The position numbers and the translations under genes are program-made. This document shows positions 26,258 to 38,817 of a stretch of 64,000 nucleotides of DNA, one piece after another. The notes beneath the pieces were generated by a model. It did no database searches, was not told the DNA's origin, and saw nothing but the letters and a program-made list of their open reading frames with translations. Every line of letters starts with the position of its first letter. The stretch's first letter is position 1. The DNA lies in contig NZ_LZSY01000179.1 in assembly GCF_001665625.1 (NCBI RefSeq), positions 1 to 64,000 on the forward strand, written 5' to 3'. Source of the DNA: Mycolicibacterium peregrinum. GTDB lineage: Bacteria; Actinomycetota; Actinomycetes; Mycobacteriales; Mycobacteriaceae.

Positions 26258-26277
26258 CGCGCCGCTAGCGGGCGCGC
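26257..26277. terminator. Hairpin between convergent genes
   Basis: Perfect 7-bp stem GCGCGCC/GGCGCGC with a 7-base loop, overlapping the stop codon of the SCO1664-like gene and sitting at the end of the convergent DUF2628 gene. It lacks a U tract; such bare hairpins are common at mycobacterial gene ends and could serve both directions. Confidence 0.5.
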
Positions 26278-26672
26278 CCGAACCCCTCGAACGGGTTCCA
26301 GGACTGGCTGCCGCGCGTGACATGTAGGTAGTAGGCGTAGTTGGCCGTCGACATCGCCAGTGCCGCGATACCGATCCCGATGGCCCGGGCGACGTTGTCG
26401 TTGACGCCGACGGCGGTGAAGATCACTGCCGCCGCCACCGTGATCCCCAGCAGCGTCAATCCCTTGCGCCACATGCCTTTGACGAAGAAGTAGATCGGAC
26501 CGAACAGGAACGCCAGGATGTTGGAGTTGAGCCGCATCCTTGCCATGAAGCTGAGGTTGCGGAACGCGGCCTTCGCCTCGGGGCTGGAGCTCGGCAGGCC
26601 GTAGGTGTGGAAGAAGTCGAACTTCCAACGCCACGAGTCGGACAAGTTATCGACGGGGGTCTGCTCGGTCAT
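26265..26672 (-). CDS. DUF2628 membrane protein
   Basis: A 135-residue protein: soluble N-terminus (WRWKFDFFHTYGLP), then hydrophobic segments around residues 52-62 (ILAFLFGPIYFFVKGMW), 72-85 and 97-112. The FGPIYFFVKGMWRKG pattern is typical of DUF2628. Function unknown. It is convergent with the SCO1664-like gene and divergent from cysQ. Confidence 0.85.
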   Translation of the reverse strand: MTEQTPVDNLSDSWRWKFDFFHTYGLPSSSPEAKAAFRNLSFMARMRLNSNILAFLFGPIYFFVKGMWRKGLTLLGITVAAAVIFTAVGVNDNVARAIGIGIAALAMSTANYAYYLHVTRGSQSWNPFEGFGRAR

Positions 26673-26740
26673 CGCCCGACCTTAACGGCACAACCGGCCC
26701 CGCCAGCACATCAACCGGGCGTGCCACCGATACTGGTCCG

Positions 26741-27502
26741 ATGCACTCGACCGATGCCGACCTGGCTGCCGCAGTGGCCAAGGAGGCCGGTGAGTTGTTG
26801 CTGGCCGTACGTGAAGAGATCGGTTTCTACGACCCGTACTACCTCGGTGACGAGGGGGACCGGCGCTCCAACGCCTTGATCCTGGACCGGCTGGCCCAGG
26901 CCCGTCCCGGCGATTCCGTGCTCAGCGAGGAGGCGGTCGACGACCTGTCCCGCGTCGACGCCGACCGGGTCTGGATCGTCGACCCCGTCGACGGCACGCA
27001 TGAGTTCTCCCTGCCCGGCCGCGAGGACTGGGCGGTACACATCGCCCTGTGGCAGCGCTCCGTCGGCGTCGACGGAGGTCTGTCGGACGCTGTGGTGGCC
27101 CTGCCCGCTCGCGGTGAGGTGTACCGCAGTGACACGGTCAGTCCGCCCCGCCCGCGCCGTGACGGCCCGCTGTTGATCACCGCGAGCTCGAACCGGCCCC
27201 CGGCGGTGCTGTGGCGGATGCGCGAACAGCTCGACTTCCGGATGGTGCGCATCGGCTCGGCCGGGGCGAAGGCCATGGCGGTGGTGCGTGGTGACGTCGA
27301 CGCCTACATTCACGCCGGCGGGCAGTGGGAGTGGGATTCGGCCGCGCCTGCGGGCGTGGTGCTGGCCGCGGGCCTGCATGCCTCGCGCCTCGACGGCTCG
27401 GAGCTGCGCTACAACCGCGCCGACCCGTACCTGCCGGATTTCGTGATGTGCCGCAAAGAGCTGGCACCGATCCTGTTGGAGGCGATCGGGATGGCTCGAT
27501 GA
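26741..27502 (+). CDS. cysQ: 3'(2'),5'-bisphosphate nucleotidase CysQ
   Basis: A 253-residue inositol-monophosphatase-superfamily enzyme. The metal motif WIVDPVDGTHEFSL and the second motif WEWDSAAPAGVVLAAG are present. CysQ hydrolyses PAP (3'-phosphoadenosine 5'-phosphate), a by-product of sulfation, and controls sulfate assimilation; the mycobacterial enzyme also acts on related sugar phosphates. It precedes mshC by about 125 bases, as Rv2131c precedes Rv2130c. Confidence 0.93.
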   Translation: MHSTDADLAAAVAKEAGELLLAVREEIGFYDPYYLGDEGDRRSNALILDRLAQARPGDSVLSEEAVDDLSRVDADRVWIVDPVDGTHEFSLPGREDWAVHIALWQRSVGVDGGLSDAVVALPARGEVYRSDTVSPPRPRRDGPLLITASSNRPPAVLWRMREQLDFRMVRIGSAGAKAMAVVRGDVDAYIHAGGQWEWDSAAPAGVVLAAGLHASRLDGSELRYNRADPYLPDFVMCRKELAPILLEAIGMAR

Positions 27503-27626
27503 GAAATGCGCACAACGATGCGGGAGATGCGGGAATGAAACTTCCCGCGGCGTTGTCTGACTTGCTGAACTGTGCGGGACCGACCGGTAGGAGGCCGTCC
27601 TGAGCGAGCACCTTAGAGTCGAAGCC

Positions 27627-28865
27627 ATGCAATCGTGGTCGGCACCGTCAATTCCGGTGCTGGAAGGGCGTGGTCCGCAACTGCGGCTGTACGACAGCGC
27701 TGATCGGCAGGTACGGCCCGTCACGCCGGGACCGACGGCCACCATGTACGTGTGCGGCATCACCCCCTATGACGCCACCCATCTGGGCCACGCGGCGACC
27801 TACCTGACCTTCGACCTGGTGCACCGGCTGTGGTTGGACGCCGGGCACACCGTGCACTACGTGCAGAACGTCACCGATGTGGACGATCCGCTGTTCGAGC
27901 GGGCCGATCGCGACGGTATCGACTGGCGTGACCTCGGTGACCGCGAAACCCAGCTCTTCCGCGAGGACATGACGGCACTGCGCGTGGTGCCCCCGCACGA
28001 CTACGTGGCCGCCACCGAGACCATCTCCGAGGTGGTGGAGCTGGTGGAGAAGATGCTGGCCTCCGGCGCGGCCTACGTCGTCGACGACGCCCAGTACCCC
28101 GACGTGTACTACCGCGCCGATGCCACCACGCAGTTCGGCTACGAGTCGGGCTACGACCGCGAGACCATGTTGCGGCTGTTCGGCGAGCGGGGCGGCGATC
28201 CCGACCGCCCGGGCAAGAGCGATGAGCTCGACGCCCTGCTGTGGCGTGCCGAACGGCCTGGTGAGCCCAGCTGGCCGTCACCGTTCGGGGCGGGCCGGCC
28301 GGGCTGGCACGTGGAGTGCTCGGCTATCGCGCTCACCCGCATCGGCTCCGGGCTGGACATCCAGGGTGGCGGCAGCGACCTGATCTTCCCGCACCACGAG
28401 TTCTCCGCCGCACACGCCGAATCCGTCACGGGGGAGCGGAGGTTCGCCCGCCACTACGTGCACGCCGGCATGATCGGCTGGGACGGGCACAAGATGAGCA
28501 AGAGTCGCGGCAACCTGGTGCTGGTGTCCCGGCTGCGTGCGCAGGGAGTGGACCCTTCGGCGATCCGGCTCGGGCTGTTCGCCGGCCATTACCGCAGTGA
28601 CCGGTTCTGGAGCGACGCCGTGCTCGACGAGGCCAACGCCCGACTGAAGCAGTGGCGCACGGCCACGGCCCTGCCCGCCGGTCCGGATGCCACCGACGTG
28701 GTGGCCCGGGTGCGCCAGTATCTCGCCGACGACCTGGACACCCCGAAAGCGCTTGCCGCACTGGATGGTTGGTGCACCGATGCGCTGGCCTACGGCGGAC
28801 ATGACACCGCTGCGCCACGACAGGTCGCCGCCACCGTGGATGCACTGCTGGGCGTCGAGCTCTAG
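27627..28865 (+). CDS. mshC: L-cysteine:1D-myo-inositol 2-amino-2-deoxy-glucopyranoside ligase
   Basis: A 412-residue cysteinyl-tRNA-synthetase-like enzyme that joins Cys to GlcN-inositol using ATP in mycothiol synthesis. Class I signatures HLGH (THLGHAATY) and KMSKS (HKMSKSRGNLV) are intact; zinc ligands include the Cys of MYVCGITPYD and HVECSAIAL. At 412 residues it lacks the tRNA-binding C-terminal domain of CysS, and MshC members are about 412 long. It makes the cell's main thiol. Confidence 0.97.
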   Translation: MQSWSAPSIPVLEGRGPQLRLYDSADRQVRPVTPGPTATMYVCGITPYDATHLGHAATYLTFDLVHRLWLDAGHTVHYVQNVTDVDDPLFERADRDGIDWRDLGDRETQLFREDMTALRVVPPHDYVAATETISEVVELVEKMLASGAAYVVDDAQYPDVYYRADATTQFGYESGYDRETMLRLFGERGGDPDRPGKSDELDALLWRAERPGEPSWPSPFGAGRPGWHVECSAIALTRIGSGLDIQGGGSDLIFPHHEFSAAHAESVTGERRFARHYVHAGMIGWDGHKMSKSRGNLVLVSRLRAQGVDPSAIRLGLFAGHYRSDRFWSDAVLDEANARLKQWRTATALPAGPDATDVVARVRQYLADDLDTPKALAALDGWCTDALAYGGHDTAAPRQVAATVDALLGVEL

Positions 28866-28903
28866 GCCTCGTCGCGCGCGCCCCGGTGGGGTACGTTGCG
28901 GCA

Positions 28904-29782
28904 ATGGGTTCTGTGAACGGGAAAGTCGTCTTCATCACCGGCGGTGCGCGCGGCATCGGCGCCGAGGTGGCCCGCCGACTGCGGCGCCGGGGCGCCAAGT
29001 TGGTGCTCACCGACCTCGATGAGGCGCCGTTGAGCGCACTGGCCGCCGAACTCGGCGAGGAGCATGTGCTGACCGCGTTGGCCGACGTGCGTAACTTGGC
29101 CGCCATGCAGAAGGCCGCCGATGCCGCCGTCGAGCGGTTCGGCGGCATCGACATCGTGATGGCCAACGCCGGTATCGCCAGCTTCGGTTCGGTCATGCAG
29201 GTCGATCCCGAGGCGTTCAAACGGGTCATCGACATCAACGTGACGGGCGTGTTCAACACCGTGCGGGCCACGCTGCCGTCGGTCGTCAAGCGCCGCGGGT
29301 ATGTGCTGGTGGTGTCCTCCCTCGCGGCCTTCACCTCGGCCCCCGGGCTGGCCGCGTACCACGCTTCCAAGGCCGGTGCCGAGTACTTCGCCAACACGTT
29401 GCGTCTCGAGGTGGCCCACCTCGGCGTCGACGTCGGCTCGGCACACATGAGCTGGATCGACACCCCGCTGGTGCAGGACGCCAAGTCGGACCTGTCGGCC
29501 TTCCGGGAGATGCTCTCCAAGCTGCCGCCGCCCCTGAACCGGACGACCACCGTCGACGCCTGCGGCGCCGCCTTCGTCAAGGGCATCGAGGGCCGCAAGA
29601 AGCGGATCTACAGCCCGGAATGGGTCGGGGCGTTCCGGTGGATCCGGCCGTTCGTCACCACGCCACTGGCCGAGCGCGACATCCGCAAGTTCACCCCGAC
29701 GCTGCTGCCGAAACTCGACGCCGAGGCCGCCGCACTCGGCCGCTCGACCAGCGCCCGGATCGAGGCCCTGGAAGACAAGTAA
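28904..29782 (+). CDS. Short-chain dehydrogenase/reductase (Rv2129c-like)
   Basis: A 292-residue classical SDR. NAD(P) motif TGGARGIG near residue 14; NAG-type motif MANAGIA; catalytic Ser in VVSSLAAF and YxxxK in YHASKAG. An Arg-rich segment (RRLRRRGAKL) after the first helix suggests NADPH preference. ATG 28904 is preferred over GTG 28886, which lacks a ribosome site. Substrate unknown. It lies 38 bases after mshC. Confidence 0.9.
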   Translation: MGSVNGKVVFITGGARGIGAEVARRLRRRGAKLVLTDLDEAPLSALAAELGEEHVLTALADVRNLAAMQKAADAAVERFGGIDIVMANAGIASFGSVMQVDPEAFKRVIDINVTGVFNTVRATLPSVVKRRGYVLVVSSLAAFTSAPGLAAYHASKAGAEYFANTLRLEVAHLGVDVGSAHMSWIDTPLVQDAKSDLSAFREMLSKLPPPLNRTTTVDACGAAFVKGIEGRKKRIYSPEWVGAFRWIRPFVTTPLAERDIRKFTPTLLPKLDAEAAALGRSTSARIEALEDK

Positions 29783-29821
29783 CGCTCACGGCTCAGTGGC
29801 CGGTTGTGACACGCTGTCTGG

Positions 29822-30700
29822 TCAGCGCCCCCGGCGTCGCAGGTAGCGCTCGAACTCGGCCGCCAGCGCGTCGCCGTCGATCTTGCCGAGCGCCTCGTTC
29901 ATGTCGACCTCGGCGTCGCCGCGCTGCTCCAGGGAGGCGACGTATTCGGCGATCTCCTCGTCCTCCGCGGTCATCTCGGTGACGGCCTGCTCCCACTCCT
30001 CGGCGGCAGCGGGCAGATCGGCCAACGGCACCTCGACGTCCAGCACGTCCTCGACCCGGTGCAGCAGCGCCACCGTGGCCTTGGGACTGGGCGGCTGCGA
30101 CACGTAGTGCGGAACCGCGGCCCAGAAGGTCACGGCCGGGATTCCGGCCTGCACGCAGGCGTCCTGGAACACTCCGGCGATCCCGGTCGGGCCTTCGTAA
30201 CGGGTCTCTTCCAGGCCGAAGAATTTCGCCGACTCGGCCGAATACGCCGAACCCGACACCGGCACCGGCCTGGTGTGCGGGGTGTCGGCGAGCAGCGCGC
30301 CCAGGATCACCACGGTCTGCACGTTGAGTTTGTCGGCGATGGCCAGCAACTCGGCACAGAAGGTGCGCCAACGCATGTTGGGCTCGACGCCGTGCATCAA
30401 CACCACGTCACGGTTGCTGCCGGGCGGACGGCAGTGCGAGATCCGCATGGACGGCCACACCAGTTCCCGGGTGACGCCGTCGACCTGGCGGATCACCGGA
30501 CGGTTCACCTGATAGTCGTAGTACGACTCGTCGTCGATCTCGACGATCGGTTGGGCTTCCCAGATCGCATCCAGGTGGTCCAGCGCGTCACTGGCCGCGT
30601 CGCCGGCGTCATTCCAGCCCTCGAAAGCCGCCACGACGGTGGCGTCCTTCAATTCGGGCAGGTTCATACGCCGGCCGGCGTTCGGATACGACGGTGTCAC
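29822..30700 (-). CDS. PAC2-family protein (Rv2125-like)
   Basis: A 292-residue member of the PAC2 (proteasome assembly chaperone-like) ATP-grasp-associated family. Conserved pieces include VVAAFEGWNDAGDAAS, VLMHGVEPNMRWRTF and the acidic C-terminus with NEALGKIDGDALAAEFERYL. GTG 30700 has a GAAGG just upstream; ATG 30667 is an alternative. Function in Actinobacteria is unproven; any link to the downstream proteasome genes is only by family name. It diverges from metH. Confidence 0.88.
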   Translation of the reverse strand: MTPSYPNAGRRMNLPELKDATVVAAFEGWNDAGDAASDALDHLDAIWEAQPIVEIDDESYYDYQVNRPVIRQVDGVTRELVWPSMRISHCRPPGSNRDVVLMHGVEPNMRWRTFCAELLAIADKLNVQTVVILGALLADTPHTRPVPVSGSAYSAESAKFFGLEETRYEGPTGIAGVFQDACVQAGIPAVTFWAAVPHYVSQPPSPKATVALLHRVEDVLDVEVPLADLPAAAEEWEQAVTEMTAEDEEIAEYVASLEQRGDAEVDMNEALGKIDGDALAAEFERYLRRRGR

Positions 30701-31006
30701 ACCTTCAGCCTAAGCCTTGGACGGTGCCGATGAGCCTGTTGTCCGCGCGGGTCGCGGCGGCGCCGAACAGCCGTATTCGATAGACCGACTATCCTGTTTG
30801 GGTGGCTGCCGCTGACAAGTCTGCCCACGACGCTGATCTGCTCGACACCTTGTCGCAGCGCGTGGTGGTGGGTGTCGGCGCAGTCGAGACCAAATACGTT
30901 CGGCTGCAATCTGGTCAAGGCACGCGTCGCCACGCGGGTCGGGTCGATCGCAGCGACGAGTTGGGCGTCCAGACGTCGATCAGGTGACGACGTAGACTCT
31001 TCTGGT
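30701..31006 (+). other. Intergenic region upstream of the metH leader
   Basis: About 300 bases with no convincing gene. A -10-like TAGACT at 30993-30998 would place the metH transcript start near 31005, exactly at the 5' edge of the putative aptamer; no good -35 is seen. A second -10-like TATCCT lies at 30790-30795. Confidence 0.4.
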
Positions 31007-31101
31007 CGAGAGGCGTTGCAACGGCTATCTGGGGGGACTGGGTCTCCTTCGGTATCCGCCACGCTCGGCAGAGTCAAGGACGCCTTCCGTTACGGAAGGA
31101 G
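31007..31101 (+). promoter_or_regulatory. Putative SAH riboswitch controlling metH
   Basis: The leader matches the known S-adenosylhomocysteine riboswitch layout: CGAG (31007-31010) pairs with CTCG (31064-31067), directly followed by AGGCGTTGCAACGG, close to the conserved GAGCGCUGCAA core. AGGCGTT (31011-31017) can pair over all seven positions, including one G-U, with GACGCCT (31079-31085), the pseudoknot helix typical of this class. The downstream hairpin CCTTCCG-TTA-CGGAAGG (31083-31099) covers the metH ribosome site (GGAAGGAG, 31094-31101) and shares CCT with the pseudoknot strand, so the two are exclusive. Ligand binding would free the ribosome site and switch metH on. SAH riboswitches are known upstream of SAH-recycling genes including metH. 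The assignment is by eye; conserved CCAGGCUCG reads CCACGCTCG here. Confidence 0.65.
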
Positions 31102-31107
31102 TGCACT

Positions 31108-34857
<3,750 letters not shown>

Positions 34858-34876
34858 CCGAAACCCTTTGCGCCCG

Positions 34877-35683
34877 CTAGGTGAACAGGCTCCGGTTGCG
34901 CGCCGCCCACTGCGCGATCGATTCGGCCGGGGTGCCCGTCAGCCGCTCGACGTTGTCGTTGGCGGCCTGGGGCTCCAGATCGCCGTCGAAGAGGTCGAGA
35001 TACCAGTGCGCGCCGTCGCCCATGACGGGGCGCAGCAGTTCTTCGGCCTCGGCGCGGGTGCACTGCTGCGCGTCGACGGGCAAGCCGATGCCCGCACCTA
35101 TCTGGCGGGCAATGTCGGCGCGTGACAACGCGACGGGGCCGGTGAGTTCGTACATCGCGCTCAGATGCGCGTCCTGCGGGCCGGCCAACAGGTGCGCGGC
35201 CACCCGGGCGATGTCGTCCATCGACACCGGGGCTTCGACGTGATCGGGGGCGACGTCGTGGACGGTGCCGGTCTTGATCTGCGGGGCCCACATCGCGAAG
35301 TTCTCGCAGAACTCACCGGGCCCCAGCTGGGTGTGTGCCAACCCTGAGCCGGTGATGGCCTCGGCGTGCTCCGTCCAATGTGCACCGCCGGACAGCGCCA
35401 CCACGTACTGCACACCCGCTTGCACCAGCATCTCGAGCGTGGGTCCGACGGTGGCGGGGAATGGCGCCAGATACACGCGCTCGACGCCCTCAAATGCGGC
35501 CCGCAGCGTCTCTGGCTTTCCCAGGTATCCGGTGATTGTTGTCACAGATTCCGGCAGCGCCGCCTTCGCCGGGTTTGCGGTCAATGCGCGGATGTCCCCG
35601 ATATCGCTGCCGCCCAAACGAATTAGTTCGTCCACGACGCGCCTGCCGATGTTGCCTGTGGCTCCCGTCACCAATATCGTCAT
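34877..35683 (-). CDS. NmrA-like NAD(P)-binding oxidoreductase
   Basis: A 268-residue atypical SDR with the N-terminal motif ILVTGATGNIGRRVVDEL, characteristic of NmrA-like/isoflavone-reductase-like proteins that bind NADP(H). The YxxxK catalytic pair is not evident, as is common for regulatory or quinone-reducing members. It is convergent with metH (19 bases apart) and divergent from the HAD gene (36 bases). Substrate unknown. Confidence 0.87.
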   Translation of the reverse strand: MTILVTGATGNIGRRVVDELIRLGGSDIGDIRALTANPAKAALPESVTTITGYLGKPETLRAAFEGVERVYLAPFPATVGPTLEMLVQAGVQYVVALSGGAHWTEHAEAITGSGLAHTQLGPGEFCENFAMWAPQIKTGTVHDVAPDHVEAPVSMDDIARVAAHLLAGPQDAHLSAMYELTGPVALSRADIARQIGAGIGLPVDAQQCTRAEAEELLRPVMGDGAHWYLDLFDGDLEPQAANDNVERLTGTPAESIAQWAARNRSLFT

Positions 35684-35719
35684 CCTCCCACGCTATCGGC
35701 ACCGTCCGACAATGCGAGA

Positions 35720-36412
35720 ATGGATGGCATGCGTGCGGTGCTCTGGGATATGGACGGCACGCTCGTCGACTCCGAAAAGCTGTGGGACATCGCCATGCAC
35801 GCGCTGTATGCGCGGTCGGGCGCAGTGCTGACGCCCGAGGTCCGGGAATCGACCGTCGGCGGCTCGGCCGAGACCGTCATGCGCATCGTCTACGACGATC
35901 TCGGCCTTGACCCCGATCCTGCCGCCATGGCCGAATCGGCGGACTGGCTGCATGACTACACCGGTGAGCTGTTCGAACAGGGATTGCCATGGCGGCCCGG
36001 GGCCAAGGAGATGCTCGACGGTCTGACCGCCGCCGGGGTCCCGATGGCGTTGGTGACCAACACCCGGCGCGGGCTCACCGAGCGGGCCCTGAAAAGCATT
36101 GGCAGCCATTACTTCACGGTGAGCGTCTGCGGTGACGAAGTGGACGAGGCCAAGCCGGCGCCGGATCCCTACCTGCGGGCCGCGCACCTGCTCGGGGTGC
36201 CCGTGGAGCACTGTCTGGCCGTGGAGGATTCGGTCACCGGGACGGCGTCGGCCGAAGCCGCCGGTTGCCCGGTGTTGGTGATACCCAACGACGTCGAGGT
36301 TCCAGTGGGGGCGCGGCGCAGGCATGCCGAAACGCTCGGTGCGCTCGATGTCTCGGACCTGCGGATGATCCATGCCGAGCTGGCGGCGGTCACAGACGTG
36401 CGCAGCGCCTGA
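35720..36412 (+). CDS. HAD-superfamily hydrolase (beta-phosphoglucomutase-like)
   Basis: A 230-residue HAD phosphatase: nucleophile motif LWDMDGTLVDSE (Asp10/Asp12; Asp7/Asp9 if ATG 35729 is used), motif II Thr in ALVTNTRRG, Lys in EAKPAPDPYL, and the acidic motif AVEDSVTG. The helical cap between residues 20-90 places it in subfamily I. The substrate, probably a small phosphate ester, is unknown. Confidence 0.9.
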   Translation: MDGMRAVLWDMDGTLVDSEKLWDIAMHALYARSGAVLTPEVRESTVGGSAETVMRIVYDDLGLDPDPAAMAESADWLHDYTGELFEQGLPWRPGAKEMLDGLTAAGVPMALVTNTRRGLTERALKSIGSHYFTVSVCGDEVDEAKPAPDPYLRAAHLLGVPVEHCLAVEDSVTGTASAEAAGCPVLVIPNDVEVPVGARRRHAETLGALDVSDLRMIHAELAAVTDVRSA

Positions 36413-36510
36413 CCCGCGTCGAATCCAGCTGCCGGATATGGCCCTAGCTGCCGGTCCGCTGTGCCAAGGTGATTGTGACCAGTCACGCAATGGTGCGGAG
36501 GGGACACGGT

Positions 36511-37986
36511 ATGTCACACGGCCCGGTAGATGGCGGCGCTCCCGCGGTCCACGACGATGACTATTACTCGTCCGGACGCAGCGCTGTGCGTATCGCCTCG
36601 GTCGCTGCATTGGGCGGGTTGCTGTTCGGCTACGACAGTGCGGTCATCAACGGTGCGGTGGACGCCATCCAGAAGCACTTCGACATCGACAACAAGATCC
36701 TCGGATTCGCAGTCGCCTCTGCGCTGCTCGGTGCGGCCGTCGGTGCGCTCACGGCGGGCCGGATAGCCGACCGGATCGGCCGGATCGCGGTGATGAAGAT
36801 CGCCGCGGTGCTCTTCTTCATCAGCGCGATCGGCACCGGGCTGGCTCCCAGCGTGTGGGTCGTGGTGTTGTTCCGTGTCGTCGGCGGTATCGGCGTCGGT
36901 ATCGCCTCGGTGATCGCCCCGGCCTACATCGCCGAGACCTCGCCACCGCGGATTCGCGGCCGGTTGGGGTCGCTGCAGCAGCTGGCGATCGTCTGCGGCA
37001 TCTTCCTGGCCCTGAGTATCGACGCGCTGTTGGCCCACATCGCCGGGGAAGCCGGGAAGGAACTCTGGCTCAACATGGAGGCCTGGCGGTGGATGTTCCT
37101 GTTGATGACGGTGCCCGCCGTCGTGTACGGCCTGCTGACCTTCACCATTCCCGAATCACCGCGGTATCTCGTTGCCACACACCGGATTCCCGAGGCACGC
37201 AAGGTGCTGTCGCGGCTGCTGGGGGAGAAGAACCTGGAGATCACCCTCGGCCGGATCCAGGACACCCTTCAGCAGGAGAAACCGGCGGCCTGGCGCGATC
37301 TGCGAAAGCCGACAGGCGGTGTCTACGGCATCGTGTGGGTGGGCCTCGGGCTGTCGGTGTTTCAGCAGTTCGTCGGCATCAACGTGATCTTCTACTACTC
37401 GAATGTGTTGTGGCAGGCCGTCGGTTTCGACGAGAGCTCTTCGTTCATCATCACGGTGATCACCTCGGTGACCAACATCGTCACCACGCTGATCGCGATC
37501 GCATTGATCGACAAGATCGGTCGTAAGCCGCTGCTGTTGATCGGTTCGGTGGGGATGGCGGTGACACTGGGCACGATGGCAGTCATCTTCGGGACTGCCC
37601 AGACACATGAGGTGCTCAACAAGTCGACCGGTCTGATGGAGCTGCAACCGTACCTCGGCGGCATCACCGGGCCGATCGCCCTGGTCGCGGCCAACCTGTT
37701 CGTGGTGGCCTTCGGCATGTCCTGGGGGCCGGTGGTGTGGGTGCTGCTGGGCGAGATGTTCCCCAACCGCATCCGGGCGGCCGCGCTGGGCCTGGCCGCA
37801 GCCGGGCAGTGGGCAGCGAACTGGCTGATCACCGTGTCGTTCCCGGAACTTCGCAACGTCCTGGGCGCGGCGTACGGCTTCTATGCGCTGTGCGCGGTGC
37901 TGTCGTTCCTGTTCGTGTGGCGCTGGGTCGAGGAGACCAAGGGCAAGAACCTAGAAGACATGCACGCAAATGCCTTGAGTGCCTAG
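36511..37986 (+). CDS. MFS sugar porter
   Basis: A 491-residue 12-segment transporter of the sugar porter family. Signatures include FGYDSAVINGAVD in segment 1, GRIADRIGRI after segment 2, PESPRYLV before the central loop, QQFVGINVIFYYS in segment 7 and the C-terminal ETKGKNLEDM. ATG 36511 has GGAGGGG seven bases upstream and is preferred over GTG 36469. It most likely imports a hexose, pentose or polyol by proton symport; homologues with this N-terminal DSAVINGA segment include glucose/xylose-type carriers. Confidence 0.93.
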   Translation: MSHGPVDGGAPAVHDDDYYSSGRSAVRIASVAALGGLLFGYDSAVINGAVDAIQKHFDIDNKILGFAVASALLGAAVGALTAGRIADRIGRIAVMKIAAVLFFISAIGTGLAPSVWVVVLFRVVGGIGVGIASVIAPAYIAETSPPRIRGRLGSLQQLAIVCGIFLALSIDALLAHIAGEAGKELWLNMEAWRWMFLLMTVPAVVYGLLTFTIPESPRYLVATHRIPEARKVLSRLLGEKNLEITLGRIQDTLQQEKPAAWRDLRKPTGGVYGIVWVGLGLSVFQQFVGINVIFYYSNVLWQAVGFDESSSFIITVITSVTNIVTTLIAIALIDKIGRKPLLLIGSVGMAVTLGTMAVIFGTAQTHEVLNKSTGLMELQPYLGGITGPIALVAANLFVVAFGMSWGPVVWVLLGEMFPNRIRAAALGLAAAGQWAANWLITVSFPELRNVLGAAYGFYALCAVLSFLFVWRWVEETKGKNLEDMHANALSA

Positions 37987-38483
37987 CGGTCAACCGGCGG
38001 GTCCCAGCCCGGCGGCAGCAGTGGTGGCTCGAAATCGTCGGTATACGGCGACCAACCGATGCTGCGGGCGATCTCGACAGCCGCCTCGACCAGCTTCTCG
38101 GGCGAGCAACCCTGGTGGGCCAGATGGACCTCGCAGTGCCCGGCGACCACCCAGACGCTGGACAAGTGTGGCTGCACCAGGGCGAACTCGCCGGGATCGG
38201 CGCGGTGTGCCTCGTAGGCCCCCTGGGCTGGGTCGGCGCCGTAGCGCAGCTCCTCGACCTCGGCGGCGAAGTCCGGCACGGGATGAATCGACAGTGTCAG
38301 GGTTGCGGACGAGGTCGGATCAGGGCCCCAGGACGCCGACAGACAGTCGAGCGGCAAGATCGGGTTGGCGCGGCGATTGTTCTGGACCAGGTCCGTGACC
38401 GGCAGGTGTTTGGCCAGGATCGTGCCGATTGCCGAGACCCGGGCGGTGTAGGTCGGCAGCGGGTCGCCGACAGATTCGCTCAC
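37983..38483 (-). CDS. Hypothetical protein next to hisE
   Basis: A 166-residue soluble protein starting at GTG 38483, with no signal or membrane segments and no family I recognise. Notable pieces are GTILAKHLPVTDLVQNNRRANP and SSVWVVAGHCEVHLAHQG. It overlaps the transporter stop by four bases on the opposite strand and is divergent from hisE by 37 bases. Codon use looks coding throughout. Confidence 0.75.
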   Translation of the reverse strand: MSESVGDPLPTYTARVSAIGTILAKHLPVTDLVQNNRRANPILPLDCLSASWGPDPTSSATLTLSIHPVPDFAAEVEELRYGADPAQGAYEAHRADPGEFALVQPHLSSVWVVAGHCEVHLAHQGCSPEKLVEAAVEIARSIGWSPYTDDFEPPLLPPGWDPPVDR

Positions 38484-38520
38484 CCTTCTATGGAACCCCA
38501 CAAATGGACCCCCTCCGAGC

Positions 38521-38802
38521 ATGAAACAATTCATGCCTGTGAAGACCTTCGAGGCCCTGTTTGCCGAACTCAGCGACAAAGCGCGCACCAGACCTGCCGG
38601 TAGCGGCACGGTCGCCGCCCTTGACGCCGGCATCCATGGGCTCGGCAAGAAGATCCTGGAAGAGGCAGGCGAGGTGTGGCTGGCCGCCGAGCACGAGAGC
38701 GACGAGTCGCTCGCCGAAGAGGTCAGCCAGTTGCTGTACTGGACCCAGGTGCTGATGCTCTCCCGGGGCCTGACCCTCGACGACATCTACCGGAAGTTGT
38801 GA
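38521..38802 (+). CDS. hisE: Phosphoribosyl-ATP pyrophosphatase
   Basis: A 93-residue MazG-like enzyme hydrolysing phosphoribosyl-ATP to phosphoribosyl-AMP, step 2 of histidine synthesis. The motif KKILEEAGEVWLAAEHES carries the metal-binding Glu residues. The length equals the M. tuberculosis enzyme from ATG 38521; ATG 38533 is in frame. hisG begins 15 bases after its stop (or 3 bases with GTG 38806), so the pair is an operon. The 5' region is only 37 bases from a divergent gene, so the transcript may be nearly leaderless. Confidence 0.95.
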   Translation: MKQFMPVKTFEALFAELSDKARTRPAGSGTVAALDAGIHGLGKKILEEAGEVWLAAEHESDESLAEEVSQLLYWTQVLMLSRGLTLDDIYRKL

Positions 38803-38817
38803 GCCGTGGCCGATCAG

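Noticed and set aside
30802..30987. A 61-codon frame upstream of metH
   Set aside because: No family or ribosome site, and it ends just before the putative promoter and aptamer of metH.
30960..31107. Cobalamin riboswitch in front of metH
   Set aside because: metH needs B12, so this was considered, but I see no B12-box-like conserved segments; the SAH-type elements fit better.
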